From Carallia brachiata (taxonomy: Eukaryota > Streptophyta > Magnoliopsida > Malpighiales > Rhizophoraceae), in contig JADCRB010000163.1 in the NCBI GenBank assembly GCA_021464245.1, positions 704,317-768,316 on the forward strand: 64,000 nucleotides of DNA, given 5' to 3'. Numbering within the stretch: the stretch's first letter is position 1; the number at the start of each line of letters is the position of its first letter. The translations under genes were made by a program, and so were the position numbers. The notes under the pieces were generated by a model. The model saw only the letters and a list, made by a program, of their open reading frames with translations. It ran no database searches and was not told the DNA's origin. This document shows, piece after piece, positions 37,401 to 48,600 of the stretch.

Positions 37401-38421
37401 AAATGCCATCGTGCATCTTGATTCGAACAGTACCAACTCCAACAATAGATAGTGCCTTGTTGTTCCCCAATAAGACTGTTCCTGCATTAATTGATTTGTA
37501 CGTTAAGAACCAGTGCTTATTAGGACTCATGTGGAATGTACAACCTGAATCAAGGATCCATTCGTCAATTGAGCTGCTAGTTGAAACTGTTAGAACAGTC
37601 TCTCCATCGGAGCTTTCAACTTCACTGGCTATGTTTGCGGTGTTGGGAAAATCATCAACTTTCTGTTTCCCCTTGTCTTTGCGCTTGGGACAATTTCGCC
37701 TGATATGTCCCCTTTCGTGACAATGATAGCACGTTACTTTATCGTGTCTAGATTTGGATCTAGACTTGCCTCTGCTACTGGACCCCTTCTGTGTTGATCT
37801 ACCTCTAACAATCAAGCCGTCTGCTTGATTCTCTACGACCTCTTCCGTCATCCGCTTCTTGAGCTCCCTTGAGTTTAATGATGCCTTCACATCATCCAGG
37901 GAAAGACTCTCCCTCGCGTATAACATTGTATCAACGAAATTGTCATAAGATGGAGGTAATTTGCACAACAACATAATAGCTTGGTCCTCATCTTCAACTT
38001 TAACATCAATATTTTTCAAATCTAAGATTACCTTGTTGAATTCGGCCAGGTAATCTTGAATGGGTGTTCCTTCCTTCATCCGGAGAGCGTAGAGACGGTG
38101 TTTTAGATACACCCGGTTGGTCAGGGACTTGGTCATGTAACGGGACTCCAATTTGGACCACAAACCATCTGGAGTGGTTTGATCTGCAACTTCACGTAGA
38201 ACCTCATCTGATAAGCACAATAAAATTGTACTATGTGCCTTTTCCATGAGCTCCTCCTTTTTCTCCTTTGTCAACGATTCTGGCAGTTCCTGCTCGCCTT
38301 TGAGCGCCTTAGCTAGTCCTTGTTGGACTAATAACGCTCGTACCTTGATACGCCACATGTTGAAATCATTCTTACCATCGAATCTCTCCACATCATATTT
38401 CGTTGATGATCTTTCTGCCAT
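34430..38421 (-). pseudogene. Frameshifted gag-pol of the minus-strand Copia element
   Basis: Segments in order: 38421-37021 encodes gag (start MAERSSTKYDVERFDG), one CCHC knuckle (CYHCHERGHIRRNC), the protease motif DSGCTFHMSP and the pre-integrase motif WHMRLGH. 37097-36279 encodes the integrase core with TPQQNGVAERMNRT. 36325-35936 is an acidic linker. 36011-34971 is reverse transcriptase with LDVKTAFLHG and YVDDMLIA. 35070-34627 and 34711-34430 are RNase H with DSDYAGD and the ending MMTKPI. Frame changes fall at about 37082-37090 (next to an A5 run), 36300, 36005, 35070 and 34700. No single frame can give the polyprotein, so the copy is not autonomous. All key residues visible in each piece are otherwise normal. 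Confidence 0.93.
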
Positions 38422-38464
38422 CTCGAAATACTTGCAACCAATCAGTTGGGCTCTGATACCAGTT

Positions 38465-39070
38465 TGTTGCGAATGGACCCACTAGATCACGGATCTAACC
38501 TGATTAATTTTGCGGAATAAATTTGGCAAAAATAATAACACGACACGACACAAGAATTTACGTGGTTCGGCCTAAAGCCTACGTCCACGGCAAAGACGAT
38601 CAGAGAATATTCCACTATCAAAAACAGAGATTTTACAAGCTGCACACAATATACCTCACTGCCCAAATCCCACATACACCCAATGTCACTCAAGTATTTC
38701 TCTCTAAATACTTTCTCTCTCTTGATTCTCTCCACTCTTATACCTCTCTACCAAAATCATGGACATATATATAGGCATTGGAGTCATCTACATACATTCA
38801 AAGTCATCCATGTGAAAAGGATCATTCAAAGTCCAATATGGCAACTTCAACATTGGTAGGCTAGTCAAGTTTGGCAACTTCAACTATGGTAGGCTAGTCA
38901 AAGTTTGATAACTTCAACTTTGTCATTGTTAGACCAATAACAAACACATGGTAATTAACTTGTCATAGTAAATTGTGATTTTGCTACCCATGTCATCTTC
39001 AAAGCCATCAAATTTGACTAATATTTAGGCATGTGTTTCTTGCTCCAATTGCAAGACATCAACTTTAACA
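38465..39070 (-). repeat. 5' LTR of the minus-strand Copia element
   Basis: It is the partner of 33757-34364 and is followed on the element strand by AAC and then the primer-binding site. Confidence 0.95.
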
Positions 39071-39075
39071 AGCAC

Positions 39076-40900
39076 TGGGACCAATATAATTTTAAGAAGG
39101 GTCAAAAATGGAGGCCATGGTCGGCAAAGTACAAAATTAAGTTAATTCAAAGCAAACCACTGGCAACAAGTTTACGTAGGAAACACTTCCATAGGATCAG
39201 ACTCACTTCACATGCGAATTCAGAATATAACAAACCCCGAGAAACTTGTTTCAATGTCCCCATTAATGGTTAAGCCCACAAATATTCTGATTACATAGGA
39301 TGACTTCAGGAATTAGTGACTTTTCAGGATAATTTCCACCTTTTGTGGTAAGATGCAAAATCACTGAAACAACAAAATTTTTAGGCTTGTTTTCTCTGGT
39401 CTTGGATATAATTTTAAAAATATGTTTTTTAGCATGTAGATACAAGAGAGCTTCCACCGCTTGTCTTGTATATGGATATAAATTTATCTGGGAATTTGAA
39501 GGCTATAAATCCTTTGAAACCTAAATTTGAATAACATATATTGTCAGCGATATTTGGATTCAAAGTTTCCTTTCTGTTTTGTAAGTATCTAAAATAAAAA
39601 AATCAAAGAAATTACAATTTCTGGGTATACCAAAGAAACAAGTTTTATGATTTTTATAGAGTTATTATGATACATTTCTGACCCTGACATTCATCTCCAG
39701 CCAATGTTGAAGCTGTAATGCTGTATTGAAGGGAAAGCATTTGGGGCCAGTTAGATTAGAAGAGTTTGTTAGCATATAAGCTAGCAGTTTGTGGGATAAT
39801 TGAACTTAACTAGCAAAGAGAAGATGAAGTTGAATGGTTGCCAGCTAAAAATGGTAAATTTTACAGTGAAAGCTGCATAGCAGGTGCTTCAATCCAAAAT
39901 TAGAAAGTTGGATTGGTTTAAGCTGAAATCAGGTGCTGGTCCAATCACAAGACACACCTCTGTATCGTGGTTGGTATTCTGAGCAGGTTAAGCACAAAAG
40001 ACAGATTCATTAGGCAAGGTATGCAGGTTAACACAAATTGCATGTCGTGTGAAGATGGAAAATAACATTCTAGCTTTGATTGCCCCTACTCTAAAATTGC
40101 ACAATGCAAAATTTTGAATTGTGGAATTAATATTGTGGTTGGCACTTGAGGCTGAAGTGCAAGGATCAGCCTGGTGGGCGCTAGCTGCTGCACATGAATG
40201 GCGAGTAATTCCAGGCTTCACAACAGGAAACTTTCAAAAACTCCAAGAGTTTGATAACTTTTATTGAGTTTGAATTTAAGAATATAACACCTAATAGTTC
40301 AAAACTTATTAAACCCACGAATGGCCATCGCCTGCAATATTGACATGAAATTTGGTTTCTAATGCATTAGTGTTGAAACTCATCAAATTGGCTCGTAGCA
40401 GGACTGCGAATCCTGCTTGCTGCTCAATGTACTAATGCAGCAGTACCAGTATGGTGCAAATACAATTTGAAAAATATGTAACTAAAAATCTTCCTCACTT
40501 TAATTGCAACCTAACCACCCTTCCAATAGAATGCGTTCTCCGAAAAAGCACTCAATTTCAAGAGAAAAAGCAAGTATAGATTAACTTTTTTTTGACCAAA
40601 TGCGATTCATTCGATCGTAATAGGCTTAAAGATCAATTTCACTCGTAATATTTTAGTGTTTGTTAAATCTAACTTAAATATTTTTTTATTTTAAATTTAG
40701 TCCAAAACATTATTTCATTAGTCAAATTCGTTAAAATACACTTGCCTAGTGTTAAGTGACATGACACATCATTAATTTTGAACAAATCAGCATGCTTTGT
40801 CAGCGGATGTACTGACGTGGCAATTTGTGCAAGTTTTTTTTTTTTTTTTGGTTGTAAAAAAATAAAATTTCAACAACGTCAAAAGCAGAAAAAAAAAGAC
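39076..40900. other. Intergenic, nothing supported
   Basis: No reading frame with a recognisable domain. A poly(T) run lies at about 40835-40850. Confidence 0.5.
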
Positions 40901-40913
40901 AAATTAAGACAAA

Positions 40914-41171
40914 TTAAATAAGTCCCAATTGAACTAATGATCGCCGACGGCGCCGCTCCATACACTCCTTATGGATCGGATCCCGATTCGACGCAGTTGA
41001 ACCCCACACGGAGGACGTCGATGACGGGATTGCCGGCGAATTCGTCCCGTCTGTGTTTTTCTCGTTGTTCGGTTGTGGCAGCGCGGGGATGAATCGATTT
41101 TCGGGCCCTAGTAATGGAGCTGGAAGGACATCGTAGAGGTTACAGAGGTTTGTCCAAGGTTGCTCGTGCAA
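40914..41171 (-). other. Unassigned GC-rich open frame, probably a gene fragment
   Basis: The 85-codon frame contains EQPWTNLCNLYDVLPAPLLG and DGTNSPAIPSSTSSVWGSTA and ends in ERRRRRSLVQLGLI. The GC-rich, proline-containing text looks like former coding sequence, unlike its AT-rich surroundings. I do not recognise the protein. The peptide DGTNSPA is also encoded, on the same strand, at about 41880-41905, next to the SEH1 fragment. Confidence 0.35.
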
Positions 41172-41510
41172 CTTGAATAAATTCTTGGATAATGTGCAGA
41201 ACTCACAACCCCAACATCATGGAATATTACTCATATGCGATTGATACTACGTTTCCCAGAAGATAAACGCATAGACTCAAAAAATACCGAAATGGTTTAT
41301 GACATACAAATATATCGTATATTGCATTTATATATTTTTTTCAACAACAAACATATGTTTTAGAATAAAAATTTACATTTTAATTTTTTTTTATAAATAA
41401 TAAATGTATTATTATAAAAAATATGATTTTAATTAGAACATAACAGAATTATATAATAAAAAGTGTATGATAGCGTAACAGTGCTAAAAAAAAATAACTC
41501 ACAATTTTCA

Positions 41511-41808
41511 AATTTGACTGGAAAACTCCAAATTGGATATCTCCCTTGGCTTGCTCTGAAAGCTCTTACAGAACTTCCATTGAACATTTTGGCCATCTAA
41601 AAGTATCCAGAAAAAAAACAAAAAAGCATTAAAAGACAAGAAGTTGAAGCCATTAAATTCACCTTTTATGCTTCTTGAACCAAAAGACACTATTAACTTC
41701 GGAGATCTCCTCCCACAAAGACAAGCCTCTGTCGGCGAAAATGCATGTCACTGGATCGCCAAATTCAGGCGGAACCCAAACAATCTTCACAATCCCAGCC
41801 TCGTGTAC
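41511..41808 (-). pseudogene. SEH1: Fragment of the nucleoporin gene SEH1
   Basis: After an AG acceptor the minus strand from 41808 reads VHEAGIVKIVWVPPEFGDPV then TCIFADRGLSLWEEISE, ending about 41697. From 41596, after another AG, it reads DGQNVQWKFCKSFQSKPREI then SNLEFSSQ before a stop. These are consecutive stretches of the WD-repeat protein SEH1 of the nuclear-pore Y complex. The exon junction is kept, so this is a copy of genomic DNA and not of mRNA. The donor that should follow GAAG at 41697 is now TTAATAG, and no further SEH1 exons are seen on either side, so the fragment cannot make SEH1. Confidence 0.75.
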
Positions 41809-41829
41809 CTAAAACCCATTTTCAAAATC

Positions 41830-43080
41830 ATCATTTACCAAAGAATTGAGGCTTACAAGTTGGCTTCATGGTCCTTGCTGGCGAATTCGTCCCGTCGTCG
41901 GCGTTTTCGTTTACGGCAAATAAGGCTTGATTATCCTTTCTTTTTTCTGTTTTTGACTTTGTTGAATTTCTTTTTTTTTATAACAATATTTAAAAAAAAA
42001 AATTGTGCAAATTATCATGTCAGCATAGTGTGCTGATGTGGCATGTTGATATGTTAAAACTGACAATGTGTCATGCCATTAGAGATTATGTGACCATACT
42101 TAATAAAAACTTAATAAAAAAATTAATAAAAGGGTTCAATTTGATTAATAGTGTAATGTTTCCGATCAAATTTAAAATTGTTAGTAAAAAATAGCATGCA
42201 ATGAACACTATAAATCTCGACAGTGTAAGTGTTTGCAGAGAGCAAACCAGTAAAATTGACTTTGTAGAAAACAAAATTAGCAGAATAGAAAGAGATGAGA
42301 GACTAAAATTGAAGTATAAAGCACCTCTTTTGGTCTCCATTACTCATACATATATATATTGCAATTTAAAGTACAGCAAATAATTAAGGAAAAACATGTT
42401 TCTCATACTTATTTGTTCACTAATACAAGCTAACAACCATATGCTGTCAACTACCTATTACCACTAACAAAGTAGTTCACATCATTGCTTAAAAGTCTAA
42501 TCATATCATACAAGAACTTCATCTGCTGTCCTTCTTAAATTATGCTAACCAAACATCACTAAACATTGGTTCAATTCTAACTAAGTCATTACATTTAGAA
42601 GAAAAATACCAAAAAGTCCTCTGTTATATCTTCTTCTGTTGTTCAGCAATGTTCAACTATCTTCTTCAATACTAGAAATGACAAACATGAACAACAATGA
42701 AGCTAGACTCATTAACAAAAATAAACAAACATTTTGGGTTAGATTTAATAAACACAAATAAGATAGTCAGTGAAATTCACCTTTAAACCTTCGTAATAAG
42801 CGCTTCGTTGCTTGGACGCTGTCAATTTAATATGTTTGATCAAATGTAAGCCCACGTTGAAGTTTCATGACTTTTTATGATTCTATTGCTAATTTTGATC
42901 ATATTTTAAGAGATTAAAAGATGTACAATTAATAATTATAATAGTGTAATTTGCGGGTGTACGCCTGAATATGATAACTCAAATATTGTAACATATTCAG
43001 GCAATGTAACTCAAACTCATGTGACAAGAACAGAAGAAGGGAGATTTTCTTACCAGAGAAGAACAAATGCCCTCTGTGCC
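41830..43080. other. Intergenic, nothing supported
   Basis: AT-rich; a TGACAATGTGTCATGCCATT-type stretch at about 42060 has weak inverted symmetry. No gene is called. Confidence 0.45.
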
Positions 43081-43559
43081 ATCAAAACTGTTGTGAACAG
43101 CTCAAAAAGCAACACCCCAGATGAATTTCAAAACACAGCATCCAAGGATTGTGCAAGGCACGGAGTAGGGGTCTTAAGATTATGAGTGAGGTTCTTGGAA
43201 GGTTTAGTTGGCAAAAAACTGGAAATGGGTCGGATTGGTTGCTGAAAAAATGTGTACAAGTCGAGAAGTTGATACTCAATGTCTTGAACATACACCAGAG
43301 TATACTTATAGGTCCATATATTTTAATATATGTTCAATTTGCCCATATGTTTTTGATGAATCAACTGCCCACATACTTGCCATATTTGAGCAATATTTCC
43401 AGGGATTGCTCGGAAATGTAGGCCCATATTCTTGCCAGATTGCAGCAATTTTTTTTTTGGGCCAAAGTTTAAGTTCTACCGATGAAGGCATCAAGTATCC
43501 CAGTTTTAAGTTGGTCAGCCTTTTTCCCAGTGAGAATGACGTCGTCATGGCCTTCGAGG

Positions 43560-44660
43560 CCATTGTATAGCTGTGCTTCTGCTGCAGCTTGGTTGCTTTT
43601 TCGGTTTATGCTCCATTATGCCAATCAAGAAATCGCGACATATATTCTGAGCAGCGGCTTCAACATATGTATAGATCCTTAGGGAACTATACAAAATTTG
43701 TTGATGGCTCCCTGCAGCGGTTTGGCAAGTCGAAGGTTTGTATACTGAAATTTAAGCTAATCATTACTATCCTTGATTCTGAGTTCTATTCTATGCTTCA
43801 CAAATCGATAATATTGGCCACAGAGAATGGAGTCAAAGAGTTGTATATAGCCATCAATGGTGGAAATATGATTTACAGTTTGCCTCCGACAATTCTATCT
43901 ACTAGATCCATAAGCACTTTAAAGATACATCGTTGTAGTTTGATGCAGACCCTTGCTAGCAATGACCTGCATTTGTATTGTCTGGAAAATTTAGATCTCG
44001 TTGTCGTCGAAGTAAATGAGGAGATAATCCAAAAGCTTGCCAGTTGCTGCCCTTTGCTTGAGTATATTGCTTTGAACCACTGCTGGGGTTGAAATGCTTA
44101 GACGTTTCTAAACTTTGCAAACTCAAGACTGTCCGGTTGAATTCTTTTAAGCTTGAAAGCATTAAATAAGTTGCTTTATCTCTCCAATATTTTAATCTTT
44201 CCCCTCATGGAACCGTTCTATCAATGATCGATATGGTAGGCTGCAAAAATTTGAAAAAATATTGGAGTTGTCATGCCCTGATATGGGTGACCAAGACTTT
44301 CAGAGGCTCTTATCCACATTTCCTTCGCTGGAGGACTTGTATGTGCATTGCTGTGATTGCCTGAGGAAGGTTAGGATTTCAAGTAAACAACTAAAGAGAT
44401 TGATCCTGGCTGAAAGCCATGAGTTGGAGGCAGTAGAGATCGATACTCGAAACCTGTTTGAATTTTTTTATTTCGATGATGGATTTCCTACAAGTTACTC
44501 GGTATGTGCTTCATGTTAGTGGATTGTTGATCTTGTATTTGATGATGAACATGGCACCGATAGATACCTTATGTTTAAAGAATTTCTTGGAAAAGCTAAT
44601 CAGATTTATCGGTTGCGTTTATCAATTGTAGGAAGTGTGGTATGTCTTATGCCTGCCTGA
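43560..44660 (+). pseudogene. F-box/LRR-like pseudogene, copy A
   Basis: Two frames give LRR-type text: 43589-44092 (LYIAINGGNMIYSLPPTILS, CLENLDLVVVEVNEEIIQKL, CCPLLEYIALNHCWG) and 44262 onward (DFQRLLSTFPSLEDLYVHCC, LKRLILAESHELEAVEIDTR). The pattern of short Leu-rich stretches with SCCPLLE is typical of plant F-box/LRR proteins. A one-base loss near 44088 (GGGTTGAAATG, where copy B has GGGTTTGAAATG) and another near 44165 break the frame. The F-box itself is not convincingly present upstream (weak F-box-like text LVSLFPSENDVVMAFEAIV ends at 43570). The locus is duplicated at 59.7-63.2 kb. Confidence 0.7.
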
Positions 44661-45040
44661 TGATTGATAAAAACTATATACTTTTGACTGTTTGTCAGAA
44701 CAAGGTCCATTTCCAGACAGACGAGGTCCATTTTTACAAGGTTTAATCATCTGGCCCTGTAACTATATACTTTTGATTGTTTGTTTAAATAAAAACTTAA
44801 CCGCCCAAATATCTTGAATATCTTGTTGAGTATGCGTTGAATATTGTCGTTGAGCATCAGAGCCTGAAATGCTTCATGTGTGCTTAGTGTTGCAGCTCTT
44901 ATAAATGGGCGTTTATATGCTCAAAGGCCCAAAAGGATCAAATGAAAATTGGGTAGACACATACAAGTCAAGTTTTTTTTGCTTTTAGGCATATATGAGA
45001 ATGAACGTTGTAAAAATTAAAAGTTGTGAGCTTGGGGTGT

Positions 45041-45544
45041 TGAAGAGTGTAATGAAGATTGGCCTTGAACATTGTGCTTGTGAAAGGGAAGGTTCATTTT
45101 GCTGATATGGCAGTTGCAGTAACCTTTTCCAGCAACTAAGCAAGTGTTCAACTTGAATCTTCTAGTTAGCTTTCAACTTCTTTTTTGTAATGATCTTTTG
45201 TACTTGTAATGATGTTTGAGCATGGTACATCATGCTGTGCTGCTTTTGCTTTACTTTAAATTCAAGTAATCTAGCTAAGTGGGATTAGGTAGATACTTGA
45301 AAACTTGGGTAAATTGCTGTCAAGTATGGTCAGTTTGTATCTCACTCTCTTGTATCACTTATAATGCTACTCATATATAAAATGCACTATGCACGGCATT
45401 GCTTTTGCTGCCATTATTAACTCTCATTGTTCTTCTTTCACTTTTAATCCTCTGCTGCCTTCTTTTCTAGTTTTTAGCAGAAACTTGTGACAGTGTAAAC
45501 TTTGATCAATTAGCTTCTTGTTGTTTCTGCTGATTCAACTAACA
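45041..45544 (+). repeat. 5' LTR of the intact Copia element
   Basis: It starts TGAAGAGTG and ends ACTAACA. TATATAA at 45374-45380 is the likely TATA box for the element's own transcript. Confidence 0.96.
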
Positions 45545-45690
45545 TAAATGGTATCAGAGCACTAAAGGATCTTAAAGGATCTATGGTGAGTGACAAGTAG
45601 AGTGATACACGAGAGTCTTGTGAGGAAATAGTTGGGAAAACACTTGGGTTTAAGTGAGGACTGTTTTTCCTGCAATCTTTTCAAACTGTT

Positions 45691-48600
45691 ATGGACTCTG
45701 CAAATTTGTCTCCTACTCCACCTCCCAAATTCACAGGTGAAAGCTATATACAGTGGTCAGTGATGATGGAAACATATCTGAGGGCATTTGATTTGTGGGA
45801 AGTAACTGAAGTAGGAGGAGAGGTCCCTGCATTGCCATTGAATCCCACAGTAGCACAGTTGAAAAACCACAGTGAGCAAGTAGCAAAGCATTTCAAAGCT
45901 TTATCTTGCCTTCAATCTGCAGTTTCTGAAACAATATTTAATAGGATCATGGCATGCAAGACGCCAAAAGCAGCCTGGGATAGGATAAAGGAGGAGTATG
46001 GAGGAACTATGAAGTCCAGAAACATGCAGATCCTTAATCTGAGAAGAGAATATGAACTTCTTGAAATGAAAGAGTCTGAAACTATAAAAGAATATAGTGA
46101 CAGGCTCATGAAGGTTGTTAATCAGATAAGGATGCTTGGAGAGGACCTGCCTGACAGGAGGATTGTTGAAAAGATGTTGGTATCAATCCCTGAAAAATTT
46201 GAATCTAAAGTTGCAGCTTTGGAGGAGGTGAAGGACATGACTCAAATCAGCGTTTCTGAGCTTCTTAGTGCCCTTCAGGCACAAGAACAAAGAATGATGA
46301 TGAGGCAAAGAGGAGTATCAGATACTTCCAAGCCTAGTGCTTCCACTGAGGGTGCATTACTTGCTTCTCTAAAGTCCAAAAGTCAGTATAAAAAATCACA
46401 AACTGACAAGTTGGACTGCAAGGAATTTGATTCTAGCAAATCAAGCACTAAAAGAGTCTATCCTCCCTGTGAACACTGCAGCAAAACAACACACTTGGCC
46501 AAATATTGCTGGAGGAGGCCAGATGCAGTTTGTTCCTTTTGCAATAAGAAAGGACATGTTGAAAGAATTTGCAAAGGTAAAAGAAAGCAGTACCAACAGC
46601 AAAAAAGGGCTCAAGCTCAGGTTGCAGAAAACTCAAGCCAGCAGATAGATGAGGAACTTTTTGTTGCAACTGCCAATTTCAAGAGCAAAAGCACATCAGC
46701 TTGGCTCATTGATAGTGGGTGCACACATCACATGTCATCAAATTCTGAGGTTTTCAAGATGTTGGATAGATCCTATACTTCAAAAGTTAGGATTGGAAAT
46801 GGCTCATTCATTACTGCTCAAGGGAAGGGGTCAGTTGCAGTTGAGACTTCAAGAGGTACTAAAACTATCTCTGATGTTCTATTTGTCCCTGAAATTAGTC
46901 AAAACTTGTTGAGTGTGGGTCAGTTGTTGGAAAATAACTGCTCTCTAGTCTTTAAAGGAAAATCTTGTACAATTTTAGACTCAACAGGAGCTGAAATTAT
47001 AACTGTCATGATGAAACAGAAGAGTTTTCCTTTAGAGCTAGATCAAATGAATCATGAAGCATTACCTACAATGATTGATGATACAAGTCTATGGCATAAA
47101 AGACTTGGTCATTACAACTATTCTGGCTTGCAACACATGCAGAAGCAAAACCTTGTTTCAAATTTGCCTGAATTTACACAAACCAATCAGATGTGTGATA
47201 TTTGTTATCAAGGCAAGCAAACAAGACAACCTTTTCCTTCAAACCAAGCATGGAGAGCAAAAGAGAAGCTTCAATTAGTACATACTGATGTATGTGGACC
47301 CATGGAAACTAATTCTCTAAATGGTAGCAAGTACTTTTTGCTGTTTATTGATGATTTTTCCAGGTATTGTTGGGTCTATTTCATGAAGCAAAAGTCAGAA
47401 GTGGCAAACTTGTTCAAATCTTTCAAATCCTTGGTTGAAAATCAATCTGGTTATCAAATCAAGGCTCTAAGGTCAGACAATGGGACTGAATTCACTTCAA
47501 ATGCTTTTAATCAAACTTGTGTTGAAGCTGGAATTCATCACCAATATTCAGCACCATATACCCCTCAACAGAATGGTGTTGTTGAGAGGAAAAACAGGAC
47601 TATTTTGAATATGTCTAGGTGCATGTTATTTGAAAGAAATTTACCTAAAAGGTTTTGGGCTGAAGCTGTCCACACAGCTGTATATTTGCAAAACAGGTTG
47701 TTCACCAAAGCAGTAAGGAATCAAACACCTTATGAAGTTTGGTTTGGTTTAAAACCATCAATCTTACATCTTAGAGTGTTTGGGTGCTTGTGTTATGTGC
47801 TGGTACCTGAAAGTAAAAGAACAAAGCTTGATCAAAAGGCAATTGAAACTGTGTTCATTGGTTACAGCATCTCTTCAAAGGCATATAGAGTTTATGATGT
47901 GCATGCTAGTAAAGTCCTTGTAAGCAGAGAAGTGAAGTTTAAAGAAGATCAGTCATGGGATTGGAAAAGCATTGATGAGCAAAAGTCAGGGAGTTCAATC
48001 TCTCAACTTGTTGGAGATCATACTGATAGTTCAGGAGAGGAGTCAAATGATGATTTTGATGATATTCCTGTCAGGGGAACCAGACCTCTTGTTGATGTGT
48101 ATGCAAGATCCAATCTTGCTATTTTAGAGCCAAGTGACTTTACTGAAGCTGGTTTATCTTCTGTTTGGAAACAAGCAATGCAAGAGGAGATTTCAGCCTT
48201 GGAGAAAAACCATACTTGGACACTTGTTGAAAGACCTATGGACAAGAATGTTATAGGAGTAAAATGGGTTTATAGAACCAAATTTAATCCTGATGGTTCT
48301 GTAAACAGATTCAAAGCTAGATTAGTTGCAAAAGGTTATGCCCAACAACATGGCATAGACTATTTTGACACTTTTGCACCAGTAGCTAGACTTGAAACAA
48401 TCAAACTCCTTCTATCTCTTGCTGCACAGAAAGGCTGGCCTGTATTTCACCTTGATGTCAAATCAGCTTTCTTGAATGGCATTTTGCAAGAAGAGATTTT
48501 CATTGAACAACCTGAAGGGTATGTAGTCAAAGGTGAAGAAGATAAGGTCTATAAGCTGAATAAGGCCTTGTATGGTCTTAAACAAGCCCCAAGAGCCTGG

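Larger units (their letters stand above)
33757..39070 (-). mobile_element. Full-length Copia LTR retrotransposon, TSD AGCAC
   Basis: LTRs lie at 33757-34364 (608 bp) and 38465-39070 (606 bp). The 5-bp duplication AGCAC occurs at 33752-33756 and 39071-39075. On the element's strand the 5' LTR is the right one. The primer-binding site TGGTATCAGAGC (38461-38450) matches initiator-Met tRNA, and a polypurine tract (CCAAGGTGGAGATT) lies at 34378-34365. The domain order gag, protease, integrase, RT, RNase H is that of Copia. The LTRs differ at only a few places, all in their left half as written; the last 314 bp are identical by eye. The coding region is broken by five frameshifts. Confidence 0.97.

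Noticed and set aside
35171..38485. Plus-strand frames across the minus-strand Copia element
   Set aside because: They are antisense shadows of gag-pol.
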